Positions 18,681-28,740 of a stretch of DNA of 64,000 nt are shown here, piece after piece (the first letter of the stretch is position 1; each line of letters opens with the position of its first letter). The stretch comes from Gelidibacter japonicus (lineage in GTDB: Bacteria; Bacteroidota; Bacteroidia; Flavobacteriales; Flavobacteriaceae). The stretch is from assembly GCF_010725055.1 (NCBI RefSeq), contig NZ_BJKB01000001.1:372001-436000 (forward strand), given 5' to 3'. The translations under genes and the position numbers were made by a program. A model generated the notes under the pieces. The model saw only the letters and a list, made by a program, of their open reading frames with translations. It was not told where the DNA came from and searched no databases.

Positions 18681-18785
18681 CGTTCTATGGTATATCGCTC
18701 CTTCAGAGCTCTTAATAATGTTTGGCATCGTTTCTATGGTATGTTCGCACCGTTCTATGGTATGTCGCCCCTTCGGGGCTAAAAC
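18681..18785. repeat. Imperfect tandem repeat, gttctatggtatgtcgc family
   Basis: Three imperfect copies of gttctatggtatgtcgc occur at about 18681, 18730 and 18753; the first and third are followed by small hairpins (gctccttcagagct; gccccttcggggct). They fill the 199-base gap between the GH130 stop and the CBM9 start. A related, more degenerate stretch occurs at about 11840-11915. No gene is visible. Confidence 0.65.
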
Positions 18786-18849
18786 ATCCTACGGATTATT
18801 ATTCCTATTAGTATACCGCCAGTTTTATCAGGGAGAATATCCTCAATTT

Positions 18850-19815
18850 TTATAAACTATTATCCTTTGTAAACTGCACCACTTCACTCAACTTTCCAAA
18901 TGCCATGGCCACGACGGTATCAGCTGCACCATAGTAAATGGCCAGTTTATCTTCTTCTATATCGTGCAAGGCCGCGCAAGGGAATACCACGTTGGGTACG
19001 TCTCCTGTGGTTTCGTAAAGCTCTGCCGGACCCAATAAATAGGGCTGGGTTCTGTATTTCACTTTATCGGGTTGATGTTCATCTAAAAGAGCAGCCCCCA
19101 TCGCATATCGGAAACCGTTACAGGTAGTGATAACCCCGTGATAGATCATCAACCAACCTTCATCCGTTAAAATAGGAATTGGGCCTGCGCCAATCTTGGT
19201 ACACTGCCATGCACTATCAACAAATGCAGTCGTTTTCATTACGCATCGGTGCTCTCCCCAATATTTCATATCCGGACTATAGCTGATGTAGATATCACCA
19301 AATGGGGTATGGCCGTTATCACTTGGGCGACTTAACATCGCGTATTTTCCGTTGATCTTTTTAGGAAACAATACCCCGTTTCTATTGAACGGCAAGAAGG
19401 CATTTTCACATTGGAAAAACTCTTTGAAATCGTAGGTATAAGCAATCCCGATGGTTGGTCCGTGATAGCCATTACACCATGTGATCCAATAACGATCTTC
19501 AATCCATACAACGCGTGGGTCATATTTGTAATCAGATTCGATCATTTCGGTGTTTCCCGCTTGCATCACGATAGGTTCATGATTAATGTCCCAATCGATC
19601 CCATTTTTACTGAAACCAGCAAAAATATTCATCTGAACCGATTTGTTATCACACCTAAAAACACCAGCAAAGCCATCGCCAAAAGGCACCACGGCACTAT
19701 TAAAAATACTGTTGGAGGATGGAATATCATATCTATTGATGATAGGATTTTCAGAATATCTCCAAACTACATCATTGCAACCTTCCGGTTTATCTTGCCA
19801 AGGAAATGTACTCAT
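18850..19815 (-). CDS. GH130 beta-mannoside phosphorylase (probable Man-beta-1,4-GlcNAc phosphorylase)
   Basis: 321 residues, no signal peptide, so cytoplasmic, unlike the surrounding hydrolases. GH130 features are the five-bladed propeller blocks [18 protein letters not shown] (39-56), [17 protein letters not shown] (97-113) with catalytic Asp99, and [21 protein letters not shown]130 enzymes use phosphate to split beta-mannosides into alpha-mannose 1-phosphate and an acceptor. In N-glycan loci the known substrate is Man-beta-1,4-GlcNAc, the core disaccharide left after the other mannoses are removed. The nearby SSS symporter is a candidate importer of this disaccharide. Mannosyl-glucose phosphorylase is the main alternative. 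Confidence 0.88.
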   Translation of the reverse strand: MSTFPWQDKPEGCNDVVWRYSENPIINRYDIPSSNSIFNSAVVPFGDGFAGVFRCDNKSVQMNIFAGFSKNGIDWDINHEPIVMQAGNTEMIESDYKYDPRVVWIEDRYWITWCNGYHGPTIGIAYTYDFKEFFQCENAFLPFNRNGVLFPKKINGKYAMLSRPSDNGHTPFGDIYISYSPDMKYWGEHRCVMKTTAFVDSAWQCTKIGAGPIPILTDEGWLMIYHGVITTCNGFRYAMGAALLDEHQPDKVKYRTQPYLLGPAELYETTGDVPNVVFPCAALHDIEEDKLAIYYGAADTVVAMAFGKLSEVVQFTKDNSL

Positions 19816-20268
19816 ATACGTTAATTATTATTATTTATTATCATTGTTGTTCGATAAAGAATCAAGACCGCTGCGCTTATAGAATAAAGAACAAAGACTT
19901 GATTGTAACTAATTGACAAACACATGTATTTAAATTAAAATTGTCCAATCACTCTCCTTATAATAGTTTCTAAAAAGTAAAATGTCATTTTCAAAATCCC
20001 GTAAAATCCTTTGTTTCAAATAGGTCTATTAACTATTTATATTTTTTATCGGACACTAATGATTTATTATTTTTTATTCTAATCCACTATTTTTTGTTCT
20101 TGATACTTTGTAAGTCCTCAGTTTTCCATCGTTCATTGGTCATTCACCACTCACCTCTATAATCCTCATCCCCCTAACCCCAAAGGGAAATGGAAACATT
20201 TAGGTTAACTTGTTTTGTAAAAAAATCTTTGTTCTTTGTTCTTTGTTCTTGATACTTGATACTTTTCG
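19816..20268. other. 453-base intergenic region with heptamer repeats
   Basis: No gene is visible. At 20228-20262 there are five consecutive seven-base units: three tttgttc and two ttgatac. A looser, opposite-sense version (aagaatcaagacc, aagaacaaagactt) lies at about 19857-19905. The region lies upstream of the GH130 start in transcript sense, so it could carry its promoter, but I cannot point to a convincing -7/-33 pair. Confidence 0.55.
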
Positions 20269-22146
20269 TTAATTCGGAATCTTCCGCACCTTATCCAACC
20301 ACGTAAACTTCAAAATCAGCGATGTTATCAAAAATACGCCTAAAGAAACAAATGCCTTAGGATAATCGCGGATAATAAAGTAAATGGGCAGTACAATCAT
20401 GCTGGATTGCCATACAATCCCAATGGCACAATTTAACATGTCAGGCCAGAATTCAGAATTCCGTTCAATCTTAGATTCTTCTTTCCTTAATTCATTTAAA
20501 ACAGGTTTCCAATATCCCCATGGATGCACGTTGGAATAAAAGGATTTCAGCACTGCCATATCCGTCGGTTTTGTGAGATAGGTGCCTAAGAAAGATCCCA
20601 AAAGTGAAACCCCAAATATGATTGGAAATAAGTAAATCGCCGATACGTGTGATAAGTCATATAGCAATGTACCTTCCGTAAATTGCCCTTTGTTCTGATC
20701 CAATAAGAATTGGAGACTGGCAATAATCAATCCCGATAGCATGCCCCAGAAATAGCCCCATCCGTTAAATCGCCACCAAATCCACTTCAAGAAATTGGCT
20801 GCCACATAACCACCAAATAGTGAACTGGTAATCCATAAGGTCAATGAGTTGATGGAATCCGCAAAGAATCCCATGAATACGCCCAAGCCTACCACGGCAA
20901 AGGATGCAATATGACTGGCTTTAATATAATGTCTGTTCGTTGCTTCCGGTCTAAAATATTTTTTATAAATATCATTGACAATATAAGCAGGTCCAGCATT
21001 GACGAAAGCAGAAAACGTCGACATAAAAGCTGCTAATAATCCCGCCAAAAGCAATCCTTTGATACCCACAGGAACGTGGAAATTAACCACTTGTGGCAAT
21101 AAAATCTCCAAATCGCCCCAAGCCAAATTCGGATTGGCAGCCATCTCCGGCGCTAAAACTACCAACGCGATAACGACCACGCCACCGATTAATAAATACC
21201 GAGGGATAAACAGAACAAGATTGGTAAAACCGCTCATGTACGCCGCCTCTTTAACTGTTTTGGTTGAGAGGATACGTTGCATGTCAAAACTTGGGGTTGG
21301 TCCTGCGATACTGGCAAAAAACCCCTTAAAAAGACTCATGCCAATTAAAGCACCAAACATTTTATAGCCTTCTGAATCTACTAAATCATTAAATGCCTGA
21401 TATTTCTCACTCCAATGGGTATCCAGCTCCCATCCAAAGAAAATATTTTTCCATTCCTCAGTAATTACACTGGTGATTTCAATATCGGTAAACGCCACAA
21501 ACGAATAGGCAGCGATTAAAATTCCTGCCAAAACCATAATGCCATATTGCAAAACCTCAGTGGCTACAACAGAAAACATCCCACCTTTTATGGTGTAAAC
21601 TGTGGTCAGGAAAATAATAATCAGAGCATAAGATTGCTCAGAAGTCAATAGTTCTGAAGCCCCAATATGTAGTGCTAAATCCCACGGCAAAATAACCGTC
21701 ATGAATTTACCCACGCCTTCAAAGAAATAGGCAATAAATCCAATGGACGCAATCACCGCAAAGAGTGCCACAATTTTGTGAGATGCCCGTCCGGCTCTAT
21801 CGTCGCCAAATCGCGTCAAGATCCATTCCGATCCGGTCATGATATTGGAGCGCCTGATCCAAACGGCCAAAAACATCATGATAAAAATCTGATTCCAGAT
21901 GGGCCAGAGCCACATGAGCATAAAACTCTTGGTACCATAAAGGAAAAGCCAACCTACCATGAGTGCCGTTCCAGAAATATCAAACATTCCTGAGCCGTTG
22001 CTCAACCCCAGATAATACCATTTTATGGAATTGCCACCGAGAAAGTAAGAGTCCAAGCCTTTGGAAGCTCTCTTGGACATCCATATCCCTACGCCTAATG
22101 TTAAGACAATATAGACTGCAATAATTGATACGTCAATAATATCCAT
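20269..22146 (-). CDS. SSS-family sodium:solute symporter
   Basis: 625-residue inner-membrane protein with at least 13 hydrophobic segments, starting MDIIDVSIIAVYIVLTLGVGIWM. Family features of sodium/solute symporters are YFLGGNSIKWYYLGLS (34-49), SGMFDISGTALMVGW, and the sodium-site helix LLAAFMSTFSAFVNAGPAY. The stop of the upstream GH92 gene is only six bases before this start. In Bacteroidota PULs such carriers import the small product left after periplasmic digestion; here Man-beta-1,4-GlcNAc for GH130 is the likeliest cargo (inference). Some SSS members carry sialic acid, so that possibility remains open because the nan cluster has no obvious transporter of its own. Confidence 0.9.
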   Translation of the reverse strand: MDIIDVSIIAVYIVLTLGVGIWMSKRASKGLDSYFLGGNSIKWYYLGLSNGSGMFDISGTALMVGWLFLYGTKSFMLMWLWPIWNQIFIMMFLAVWIRRSNIMTGSEWILTRFGDDRAGRASHKIVALFAVIASIGFIAYFFEGVGKFMTVILPWDLALHIGASELLTSEQSYALIIIFLTTVYTIKGGMFSVVATEVLQYGIMVLAGILIAAYSFVAFTDIEITSVITEEWKNIFFGWELDTHWSEKYQAFNDLVDSEGYKMFGALIGMSLFKGFFASIAGPTPSFDMQRILSTKTVKEAAYMSGFTNLVLFIPRYLLIGGVVVIALVVLAPEMAANPNLAWGDLEILLPQVVNFHVPVGIKGLLLAGLLAAFMSTFSAFVNAGPAYIVNDIYKKYFRPEATNRHYIKASHIASFAVVGLGVFMGFFADSINSLTLWITSSLFGGYVAANFLKWIWWRFNGWGYFWGMLSGLIIASLQFLLDQNKGQFTEGTLLYDLSHVSAIYLFPIIFGVSLLGSFLGTYLTKPTDMAVLKSFYSNVHPWGYWKPVLNELRKEESKIERNSEFWPDMLNCAIGIVWQSSMIVLPIYFIIRDYPKAFVSLGVFLITSLILKFTWLDKVRKIPN

Positions 22147-22152
22147 TAGCCG

Positions 22153-24417
22153 TTAGTTGTTGGATGGTTGTGAACTCGTTTTAACTCCCCAATTTTTATT
22201 GGGTTGGTCACCCATCACAAAATGTAAAGTTCCACCTTTCAAGATATCTTCATGTGAGATTCTTGTCTGATTAAAATCCTTTCCATTCAAGGTTGCGGAT
22301 TGGATATAGAAGTTTTTATCTGACACATGTTCTGCTTCAACAACAAAGGTTTTATTATCTGAAAGCTTAATTGTTGCTTTTTCAAAAATCGGTGTTCCAA
22401 TTTCGTATTCTGCCGAGGCCGGATTCATAGGGTATAAACCTATGGAGCTCAATACGTACCAGGCGCTCATTTGTCCACAGTCTTCATTTCCACTCAAGCC
22501 ATTTGGAGTGGTATTGTATTGCGTATCCATAATTTGGCGCGCCCAATATTGTGTACGCCACGGCTGATTGGCATGATTGAACATATAAGCGATATGGTGG
22601 CTTGGTTCATTCCCATGCGCGTATTGCCCGATAAGTCCCGTGATATCTGCAGAAATATTATCGCCGGTAATTTCAGAGCTTTCTGTAAACAACTGCTCCA
22701 ATCGTTTTGAAAACGCGTCATTCCCGCCGTGGATTTTGATCAAATCATCTACGTCCTGCGGTACAAACCAACTGTGTTGCCAAGCGTTACCTTCGGTATA
22801 ATCGGTTTGTTCCCTATGGTTGGAATGTTTGGGATCAAAAGGTTCGTTCCACGATTTTCCATCTACCGATTTTCCACGCATAAATCCGGATCCTGCATCA
22901 TATAAATATTGGTAGGCTTTTGATCGGTTTAAGAAAAACTGATAGTCTTCTTCCTTTCCTAATTCTTTTGCCATTTCGGCCACACACCAATCGTTAAAGG
23001 CGTATTCCAAAGTGATAGTCACCGATTCGTCCAATAAACTATAAGGAATATATCCGTATTTTTTATAGTGATCCAGGCCACGTTCATCCTGCATCATGGT
23101 GTTTTTCATCGCTTCATAGGCCTTTTCAACATCAAAATTACGAATGCCTTTTTTATAAGCTTCAACAATCACAGGAATGGAATGGTAGCCCGTCATGGTA
23201 TTCGTTTCATTTCCGTATAAAGTCCAAACAGGCAAAATTTCTCTGACCTCATAATAGGCCAGCATGGAGTTGACCATATCTGACACTCGATCTCTGGCAA
23301 TAAACGTCAAGAGCGGATGCTCTGCTCTAAAGGTATCCCAAAGTGACAAGGTGGAATAGGCTATATAATCTTTGGCCGTTACAATACTGTCATTCTCCAA
23401 TCGGAATTGGCCATTCTTATCGCTAAATGTGACTGGCGCCAATTGGGCGTGGTAAAGTGCCGTATAGAAAATAGTTTTTAACGAATCCGTTGGGGTCTCA
23501 ACAACAATAGTCGACAAGGCTGATTCCCATAACTTATCAGCAGCTGCCTTAGTTTTATCAAAATCAAAACCATCAACTCCCATGTTTTCTTTAGCATTTT
23601 CAATGCTCACAGAGGACAAGGCTACTTTAGCAAATAATTCGGTGCTTTTTTCAGCAGGATCAAAAAATAATTGAGCGGATGTTTTAACACCTTCATTTTC
23701 CCCTTCTTGAAAAACCTCTCCATCGACATATATGTTATAATCTGCAATTGGCTTTGAGAATTTCGCCACGAAAAATACTTTCTGATTATGCGCCCACCCT
23801 GTACTATGACGGTATCCGCTAATAGTGTAACGGTCTTCCACTTTAAGTGAGGTAGCAACCGCTTTATCCCAATTGATTGCGAAGCCCAAATCTATTACTA
23901 CCGATTGTTCATCACCCTCTTTAAAAGTGTATTTATGATAAGCTGTTCTATCTGTTGTTGTCAATTCTACATTGACATTATGGTCTTCCAAAAACACTTG
24001 GTAATATCCAGGCGTTGCGGTTTCGTTATTATGATTGTAAGTGGACTTGTATGCTAAACTATCGCGTGAGATTGGACTTATCGTTAAATCGACCGCCTTA
24101 TTAATGGGCATAAAAATAATATCTGCCAAGTCGCCAATCCCCGTTCCACTTAGGCTCAAATGACTAAATCCAATCGCGGTATCATCAGAATAATGGTAGC
24201 CTGAGCACCAATCCCACGCACTGATCCCGTTTACAGGACTTACTTGTAACATTCCGAAGGGCACGGTTGCACCCGGGTAGGTGTGCCCATGTCCGCCGGT
24301 ACCGATAAACGGATCGACATAATTTATAGCTGATGCTTCATTTTTAACATTTTCAGGTTGCTTATTACAGCTAAAAATCAAAACAGCGGAAAGAAGAATT
24401 AGGTATTTATTTTTCAT
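22153..24417 (-). CDS. GH92 alpha-mannosidase, lipoprotein
   Basis: 754-residue GH92 lipoprotein (Cys17 in LIFSC), the first gene of the leftward N-glycan transcript. Signature blocks are YVDPFIGTGGHGHTYPGATVP, LSLWDTFRAEHPLL, GNETNTMTGYHSIPVI, EGNAWQHSWFVPQD, IGQYAHGNEPSHH and GNEDCGQMSAWYVLSSIGLYPMNP. All four GH92 proteins in the window keep the core catalytic blocks. It begins 207 bases from a divergent histidine kinase gene, so the shared gap must hold the promoter of the long operon. The alpha-1,2, -1,3 or -1,6 specificity cannot be assigned by eye. Confidence 0.95.
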   Translation of the reverse strand: MKNKYLILLSAVLIFSCNKQPENVKNEASAINYVDPFIGTGGHGHTYPGATVPFGMLQVSPVNGISAWDWCSGYHYSDDTAIGFSHLSLSGTGIGDLADIIFMPINKAVDLTISPISRDSLAYKSTYNHNNETATPGYYQVFLEDHNVNVELTTTDRTAYHKYTFKEGDEQSVVIDLGFAINWDKAVATSLKVEDRYTISGYRHSTGWAHNQKVFFVAKFSKPIADYNIYVDGEVFQEGENEGVKTSAQLFFDPAEKSTELFAKVALSSVSIENAKENMGVDGFDFDKTKAAADKLWESALSTIVVETPTDSLKTIFYTALYHAQLAPVTFSDKNGQFRLENDSIVTAKDYIAYSTLSLWDTFRAEHPLLTFIARDRVSDMVNSMLAYYEVREILPVWTLYGNETNTMTGYHSIPVIVEAYKKGIRNFDVEKAYEAMKNTMMQDERGLDHYKKYGYIPYSLLDESVTITLEYAFNDWCVAEMAKELGKEEDYQFFLNRSKAYQYLYDAGSGFMRGKSVDGKSWNEPFDPKHSNHREQTDYTEGNAWQHSWFVPQDVDDLIKIHGGNDAFSKRLEQLFTESSEITGDNISADITGLIGQYAHGNEPSHHIAYMFNHANQPWRTQYWARQIMDTQYNTTPNGLSGNEDCGQMSAWYVLSSIGLYPMNPASAEYEIGTPIFEKATIKLSDNKTFVVEAEHVSDKNFYIQSATLNGKDFNQTRISHEDILKGGTLHFVMGDQPNKNWGVKTSSQPSNN

Positions 24418-24624
24418 GCTTATGTTCTATTCTAAAATTATCGGATACTTTTTGTGTTTTAGGCTTTATCCTTTTACACCTATTTTACCGAACCTCTTTT
24501 TATTAAAAACTAATTTTTCAAATGGAGTTCACTCCATAAATTTTCATAAATTTAACCACAATTGAAATTAATTTAGACGGACAACACGTTAACTCTCCTG
24601 AACATCACGAAATTTTTTATTTAA

Positions 24625-25689
24625 ATGACCTTTAGCTCCAAACGCATCTACAAAATATCATTTTGGCACCACATCATTTTTTGGGTGGTCTATTTTTTGT
24701 TCAACACATTTCGTTGGGGAAGTTACTTCAATGACTATCTATATTCATTAAAAACAAATCTCATAGGCTTTCCAATCCACATTACTTTGTGCTATTTTAA
24801 TATTTACTTTTTGATGCCAAAGTTTTTGTTTAAAAGAAGATATATCCCCTACATCATCCTCATTATCTCAGCGATATATTTGATGGTCCTTGCAAAGTTC
24901 AATCTCACTTATTTTCTGATAAGTAACAATGTCTGGCCAGAAGGTCCTGAACCTATAAATCACTTGACACTTAACTACACGGTTGACATGATGATTGGAG
25001 AGCTTTATGTCATCACGTTTGTGACGGCCATTAAAGTGACTTTAGATTTTTTAAAGGAACAAAAAAGAGTTGCCGATCTCGAGAAAGACCAATTGGAAAC
25101 GGAATTATTGTTTTTAAAATCGCAAATATCGCCGCACTTCTTTTTCAATACGCTCAATAATATCCATTCGTTGGCATTGGAAAAGTCGAACAAAACATCC
25201 AAAATCATCTTAAGGCTTTCAGAATTAATGCGGTATTTGCTTTATGAAACAAAGTCCAAGCGGCAATCTTTGGAAAAGGAAATTATCTGCATTCAAAATT
25301 ATTTGGATTTGGAGAAAATCCGCCATGATGATCAACTTGAAATCAATATGTCCATTTCAGGAGATATGGAAGATAAAGAAATCGCCCCGATATTACTGCT
25401 CACTTTTGTCGAAAATGCTTTCAAACACGGGGTTAGCAAAAACATTGGCGTCATTAAAGTGGACATTGATTTCACGATTGAAGAAGATTTTCTGTATTTT
25501 ACCATCACCAATCCATTACCGGCGGTATCCGAATTTAAAAACGAAATCAATCATTCGAGCGGAATAGGATTGGAAAATGTGAAGAAAAGATTGAATTTAG
25601 GGTATAATAAGGACGATTTTGAACTTACCATAAAAGACGACCAACATCTTTTTGAAGTAAACCTTAAAATTAAAGTGAGCAATTTATAA
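24625..25689 (+). CDS. LytS/YehU-type sensor histidine kinase
   Basis: 354 residues. Four hydrophobic segments (about 12-28, 44-65, 73-92, 115-140) form a membrane sensor with little outside loop, followed by a short coiled coil (KEQKRVADLEKDQLETE) and a His_kinase domain. The phosphoacceptor is His171 in ISPHFFFNTLNNIHSL; the ATP-binding N box is LLTFVENAFKHG and the G box is SGIGLENVKKRL. It is followed 45 bases later by its LytTR response regulator. The pair lies between the GH92-led operon and the first susC/susD pair, so it most likely controls the N-glycan genes; the signal is unknown. Confidence 0.93.
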   Translation: MTFSSKRIYKISFWHHIIFWVVYFLFNTFRWGSYFNDYLYSLKTNLIGFPIHITLCYFNIYFLMPKFLFKRRYIPYIILIISAIYLMVLAKFNLTYFLISNNVWPEGPEPINHLTLNYTVDMMIGELYVITFVTAIKVTLDFLKEQKRVADLEKDQLETELLFLKSQISPHFFFNTLNNIHSLALEKSNKTSKIILRLSELMRYLLYETKSKRQSLEKEIICIQNYLDLEKIRHDDQLEINMSISGDMEDKEIAPILLLTFVENAFKHGVSKNIGVIKVDIDFTIEEDFLYFTITNPLPAVSEFKNEINHSSGIGLENVKKRLNLGYNKDDFELTIKDDQHLFEVNLKIKVSNL

Positions 25690-25734
25690 AGAAGGTTTTA
25701 TCTATAAAGTCACTTAGTACTAAAAACAAATGAC

Positions 25735-26445
25735 ATGAAAATAAAATGTTTAATTATTGACGACGAGCCATTAGCTGTTAATGTAATTAAAAATTATTTA
25801 CAAAAAATTGAAGACATTGAATTGACCGAGACCTTCAACAACGCTATTGATGCCCTAAATTTTTTAAAGCACCATAAGGTTGATGTTATTTTCTTGGACA
25901 TAAATATGCCGGTCTTGGACGGTCTGAATTTTATCAAAAGTTTGAAAGAGCCTCCTTTAATCATCATTACCAGCGCTTATACGGAATATGCCATCGAAAC
26001 CTATGAGCTTGATGTCCTCGATTATCTGGTAAAACCAATTGAATTCCCGAGGTTTATGAATGGGTTGAATAAGGTTTACAGAAGAATGAATATCAACCAA
26101 CCTGGTACAGAGGCCAGCAAATCACGTCCTTATCTTTTCATTAAAATTGATAAGAAAAAAATGAAAAAAGTGTTTTTAGATGAAATTTTAGTGGTTGAAA
26201 GCTTAAAGGATTATCTGAAAATCAATACCACCAATGGCCGATTTTTAATCCATAGCACCTTATCGGATTTTACCAATTTATTGCCTTCAAACGATTTTAT
26301 CAGGATTCATAGGTCGTATACCATTTCTATTAATAAAATTGATGCGGTTGAGGGCAACAGCATTGAAATAGATGGCATGAGATATGTCATTGGCCGGTCT
26401 TATCTTGACGAGGTCAAGGACAGGATTTTAAACTCTTCCATTTAG
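25735..26445 (+). CDS. LytTR-family response regulator
   Basis: 236 residues. The receiver domain (1-115) has the acidic pocket Asp9-Asp10, phosphoacceptor Asp55 in VIFLDINMP, the conserved threonine/serine in ITSAYTEYA and Lys in DYLVKPI. The C-terminal LytTR DNA-binding domain runs from about 132 to 230 (VFLDEILVVESLKDYLKINT, FIRIHRSYTISINKID). It is the partner of the preceding kinase. LytTR proteins bind direct repeats rather than long palindromes. It probably activates the neighbouring susC/susD and the GH92-led operon, but no target site could be fixed from the sequence alone. Confidence 0.93.
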   Translation: MKIKCLIIDDEPLAVNVIKNYLQKIEDIELTETFNNAIDALNFLKHHKVDVIFLDINMPVLDGLNFIKSLKEPPLIIITSAYTEYAIETYELDVLDYLVKPIEFPRFMNGLNKVYRRMNINQPGTEASKSRPYLFIKIDKKKMKKVFLDEILVVESLKDYLKINTTNGRFLIHSTLSDFTNLLPSNDFIRIHRSYTISINKIDAVEGNSIEIDGMRYVIGRSYLDEVKDRILNSSI

Positions 26446-26713
26446 AGGATTAGTATTAATTACATCCTATTTGGTATTAAGTATTAAGACACCATATCTT
26501 CAATTCGGAAATTAAAAATCTATGGCGCTTCCGAATGAAAAAACACTCACTTACAATCTCCAATAATGCATATCATTCGGAATGAGAATAATTTCCGAAA
26601 GAAGGACTATTGAGTTCGTACTTCACTATTAATCATTTTCTAAACATTCCTATTTGTATTTAAACTGTATTTGAACAACAGCTAGTGTCCCCATAGCTTT
26701 AGTGACTGAAATC
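26446..26713. other. Intergenic region between convergent regulator and susD genes
   Basis: Together with the terminator that follows it, this is the gap between the response regulator stop and the susD stop (337 bases in all). No gene or repeat family stands out; short ATTCGGAA-like words recur (about 26504-26595) without a clear structure. Confidence 0.4.
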
Positions 26714-26745
26714 AAAAAGGGAGAACTTTTAAAAGCTCTCCCTTT
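26714..26745 (-). terminator. Rho-independent terminator after susD
   Basis: In minus-strand sense a stem AAAGGGAGA / TCTCCCTTT-type hairpin (one mismatch near the loop) is followed by a short T run, 38 bases after the susD stop. It fits the end of the susC-susD transcript. Confidence 0.8.
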
Positions 26746-26782
26746 CGACTAAACATAAAAATAAAAAATGAAAACTAATTTC

Positions 26783-28696
26783 CTATTCCTGTTGTGCCCA
26801 CCACAATGGCGTAAACACGGTATCAGGACCTCCTAGTTTGTCAACGGCTTGCGCATATCCACTTGGGATATTGCTACCAAAGTTAGAAGGGTATTTCAAT
26901 CTCTGACCGTAAAACTTAATACTATTGGTCATATAATTTCCTGAAGTTAAAGCAGGCATATTGGTTAATGCATTTTCGATAACAGGATTTTCAAAGAATG
27001 GCAACCCAAGTCTTCTATGATCACTCCAAGTTTCCAATGGTAACCATGGTGTTTGAGCGATAAACTTTTGAGTAATAATTTTAGTCAAAAGATCATTTTT
27101 TACCGTTCCATTCTTATAGATGGTGTTTTCAGGATAAGTCAAGGTATGGACACCTGGTGTATTTGTATAACCATCAATATAAGTCATTGCAACAGTGGCT
27201 GGTGGCTCAGCAGTATGTCCCCAACTTACAGAAGTCCCTACTCTATTGTAGTCTTCAGAAGTCAAATAATCACCTAACTCGCCAGATACGCCATTATAAG
27301 CAAAACTATCGGCAATTCCTTGCTCGTAAGCCGCTTGGCCACTCATAGGTACAGCCCAACCTCTTACAGCTGCTTCAGCAATCAAGAAGTAAGATTCCCA
27401 TGATGCAAAGAATATTCTTCTGTTTGTACCATTTCTATATTTATTGGCTAAACGAGGTAATGTACCCGTATATCCATAAACTTTGTTTTTAGCTCCTTTA
27501 TCACCCCAATCACCTCCAGCGTATGCATTCCACGTAAATGCAGCATCAATTTCCTTGACAACATTGTCAGAGTCATCTACTAAATTTCGTTTTGTAGTTC
27601 TTGCATCATTGGTCCAAGAAGGATATGAATTAAATTCAGGATCATTAAAATCTCCTGGAATCACAAACAGATCATATGCTCTAGGATCCATTGTATTGTG
27701 CAATCCATCAAAGAAGAAACCTGCAGAAGGATCATTGGTCATAGATGAAAAGTGGTTTTCAAACTTAAGTCCCATGTAATTTGCTGGTTTAATATGAGCG
27801 TGTTTATCTGCTGATAACAAATCTGCAGAAGGAATACCACCTAAACCAATCATTAAATTATTAAGAGTTGCAGATACTTCATGGTCCCACCATTCTCTGG
27901 TCATTACCCCTGTATATTCACTCCATCCACCTGTTTCGGCAACAGAGAAGTTATCGCCCGCAACTTTAATAAATTCATCAGCAACGGCACTTTCAAATTC
28001 TTCTTGTGCCTTACCAGGATCAACTTCCGACAGACGCATCGCTAAACGCATTCTTAAAGAGTTTCCGTACTTTTTCCATTTTGCATAATCATATCCATAA
28101 GCAGGATCTAATTTTTTCAAAGCATTATCAGGATTCGAAACGTCAAGATCTAAGGCATTTGTAGCCTCTTTTAATTCTTGAAGCATATAATAGTACACAG
28201 ATTTGACATCCGTATACTCTGGGTTTACACCCTGAAAACCATCGATAGGAATAGGTCCAAAATTATCAGACATTTCACTCATTAGGTAAGCTCGCCAAAT
28301 TCTGGCAACTTCTCTAAGATTAGGAGTGTGCTCTCTAAAACTACCCGAGGCAATTTGTCCGTCGGCAATTTCAATACCTGTATTAATTTTATTTAACCAT
28401 GAAGACACATAACCATTGTAATAATCGCTAGTCCAACCATCATTTGAGCCTCCAACAGATAAGGTACCAACTCTGGTCATTCTTCCGGCATCGTCCCAAT
28501 ACAGAACAAAGATACGCTCTGAAATATGTGGATCTTGCTGTGCACCACCAATAGAACTATTAATGAAATATTCTATTTGTACCTGGTCAGCACTTGCCGC
28601 CACTGGATCAACGTTAATTTCTTCAAACTCAGAGCAGGACAGAAATGCTAAAAGCACCCCACCAACCAAGCTTGTTTTTTTAAATATTTTTCTCAT
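26783..28696 (-). CDS. SusD/RagB-family outer-membrane lipoprotein
   Basis: 637-residue lipoprotein with lipobox Cys21 (AFLSC). The N-terminal EFEEINVDPVAAS and later RIWRAYLMSEMSDNFGPIPI, YYYMLQELKEATNAL and YGNSLRMRLAMRLSEVDPGKA are typical of SusD-like proteins with TPR helices; the long insertions fit the SusD-like_2 branch. It forms the lid of the SusC transporter encoded directly upstream (44-base gap) and binds the oligosaccharide at the cell surface. Context suggests an N-glycan-derived substrate. Stop is TAG, followed by a good terminator. Confidence 0.93.
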   Translation of the reverse strand: MRKIFKKTSLVGGVLLAFLSCSEFEEINVDPVAASADQVQIEYFINSSIGGAQQDPHISERIFVLYWDDAGRMTRVGTLSVGGSNDGWTSDYYNGYVSSWLNKINTGIEIADGQIASGSFREHTPNLREVARIWRAYLMSEMSDNFGPIPIDGFQGVNPEYTDVKSVYYYMLQELKEATNALDLDVSNPDNALKKLDPAYGYDYAKWKKYGNSLRMRLAMRLSEVDPGKAQEEFESAVADEFIKVAGDNFSVAETGGWSEYTGVMTREWWDHEVSATLNNLMIGLGGIPSADLLSADKHAHIKPANYMGLKFENHFSSMTNDPSAGFFFDGLHNTMDPRAYDLFVIPGDFNDPEFNSYPSWTNDARTTKRNLVDDSDNVVKEIDAAFTWNAYAGGDWGDKGAKNKVYGYTGTLPRLANKYRNGTNRRIFFASWESYFLIAEAAVRGWAVPMSGQAAYEQGIADSFAYNGVSGELGDYLTSEDYNRVGTSVSWGHTAEPPATVAMTYIDGYTNTPGVHTLTYPENTIYKNGTVKNDLLTKIITQKFIAQTPWLPLETWSDHRRLGLPFFENPVIENALTNMPALTSGNYMTNSIKFYGQRLKYPSNFGSNIPSGYAQAVDKLGGPDTVFTPLWWAQQE

Positions 28697-28740
28697 AACT
28701 TATATATTATAATTTTTGTAACTTAATAGATACATTTATT

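Noticed and set aside
20269-22146. Calling the SSS protein a sialic acid transporter
   Set aside because: It lies in the mannose/GH130 block, 12 kb from the nan genes and without the GntR palindrome in front; only kept as an open possibility.
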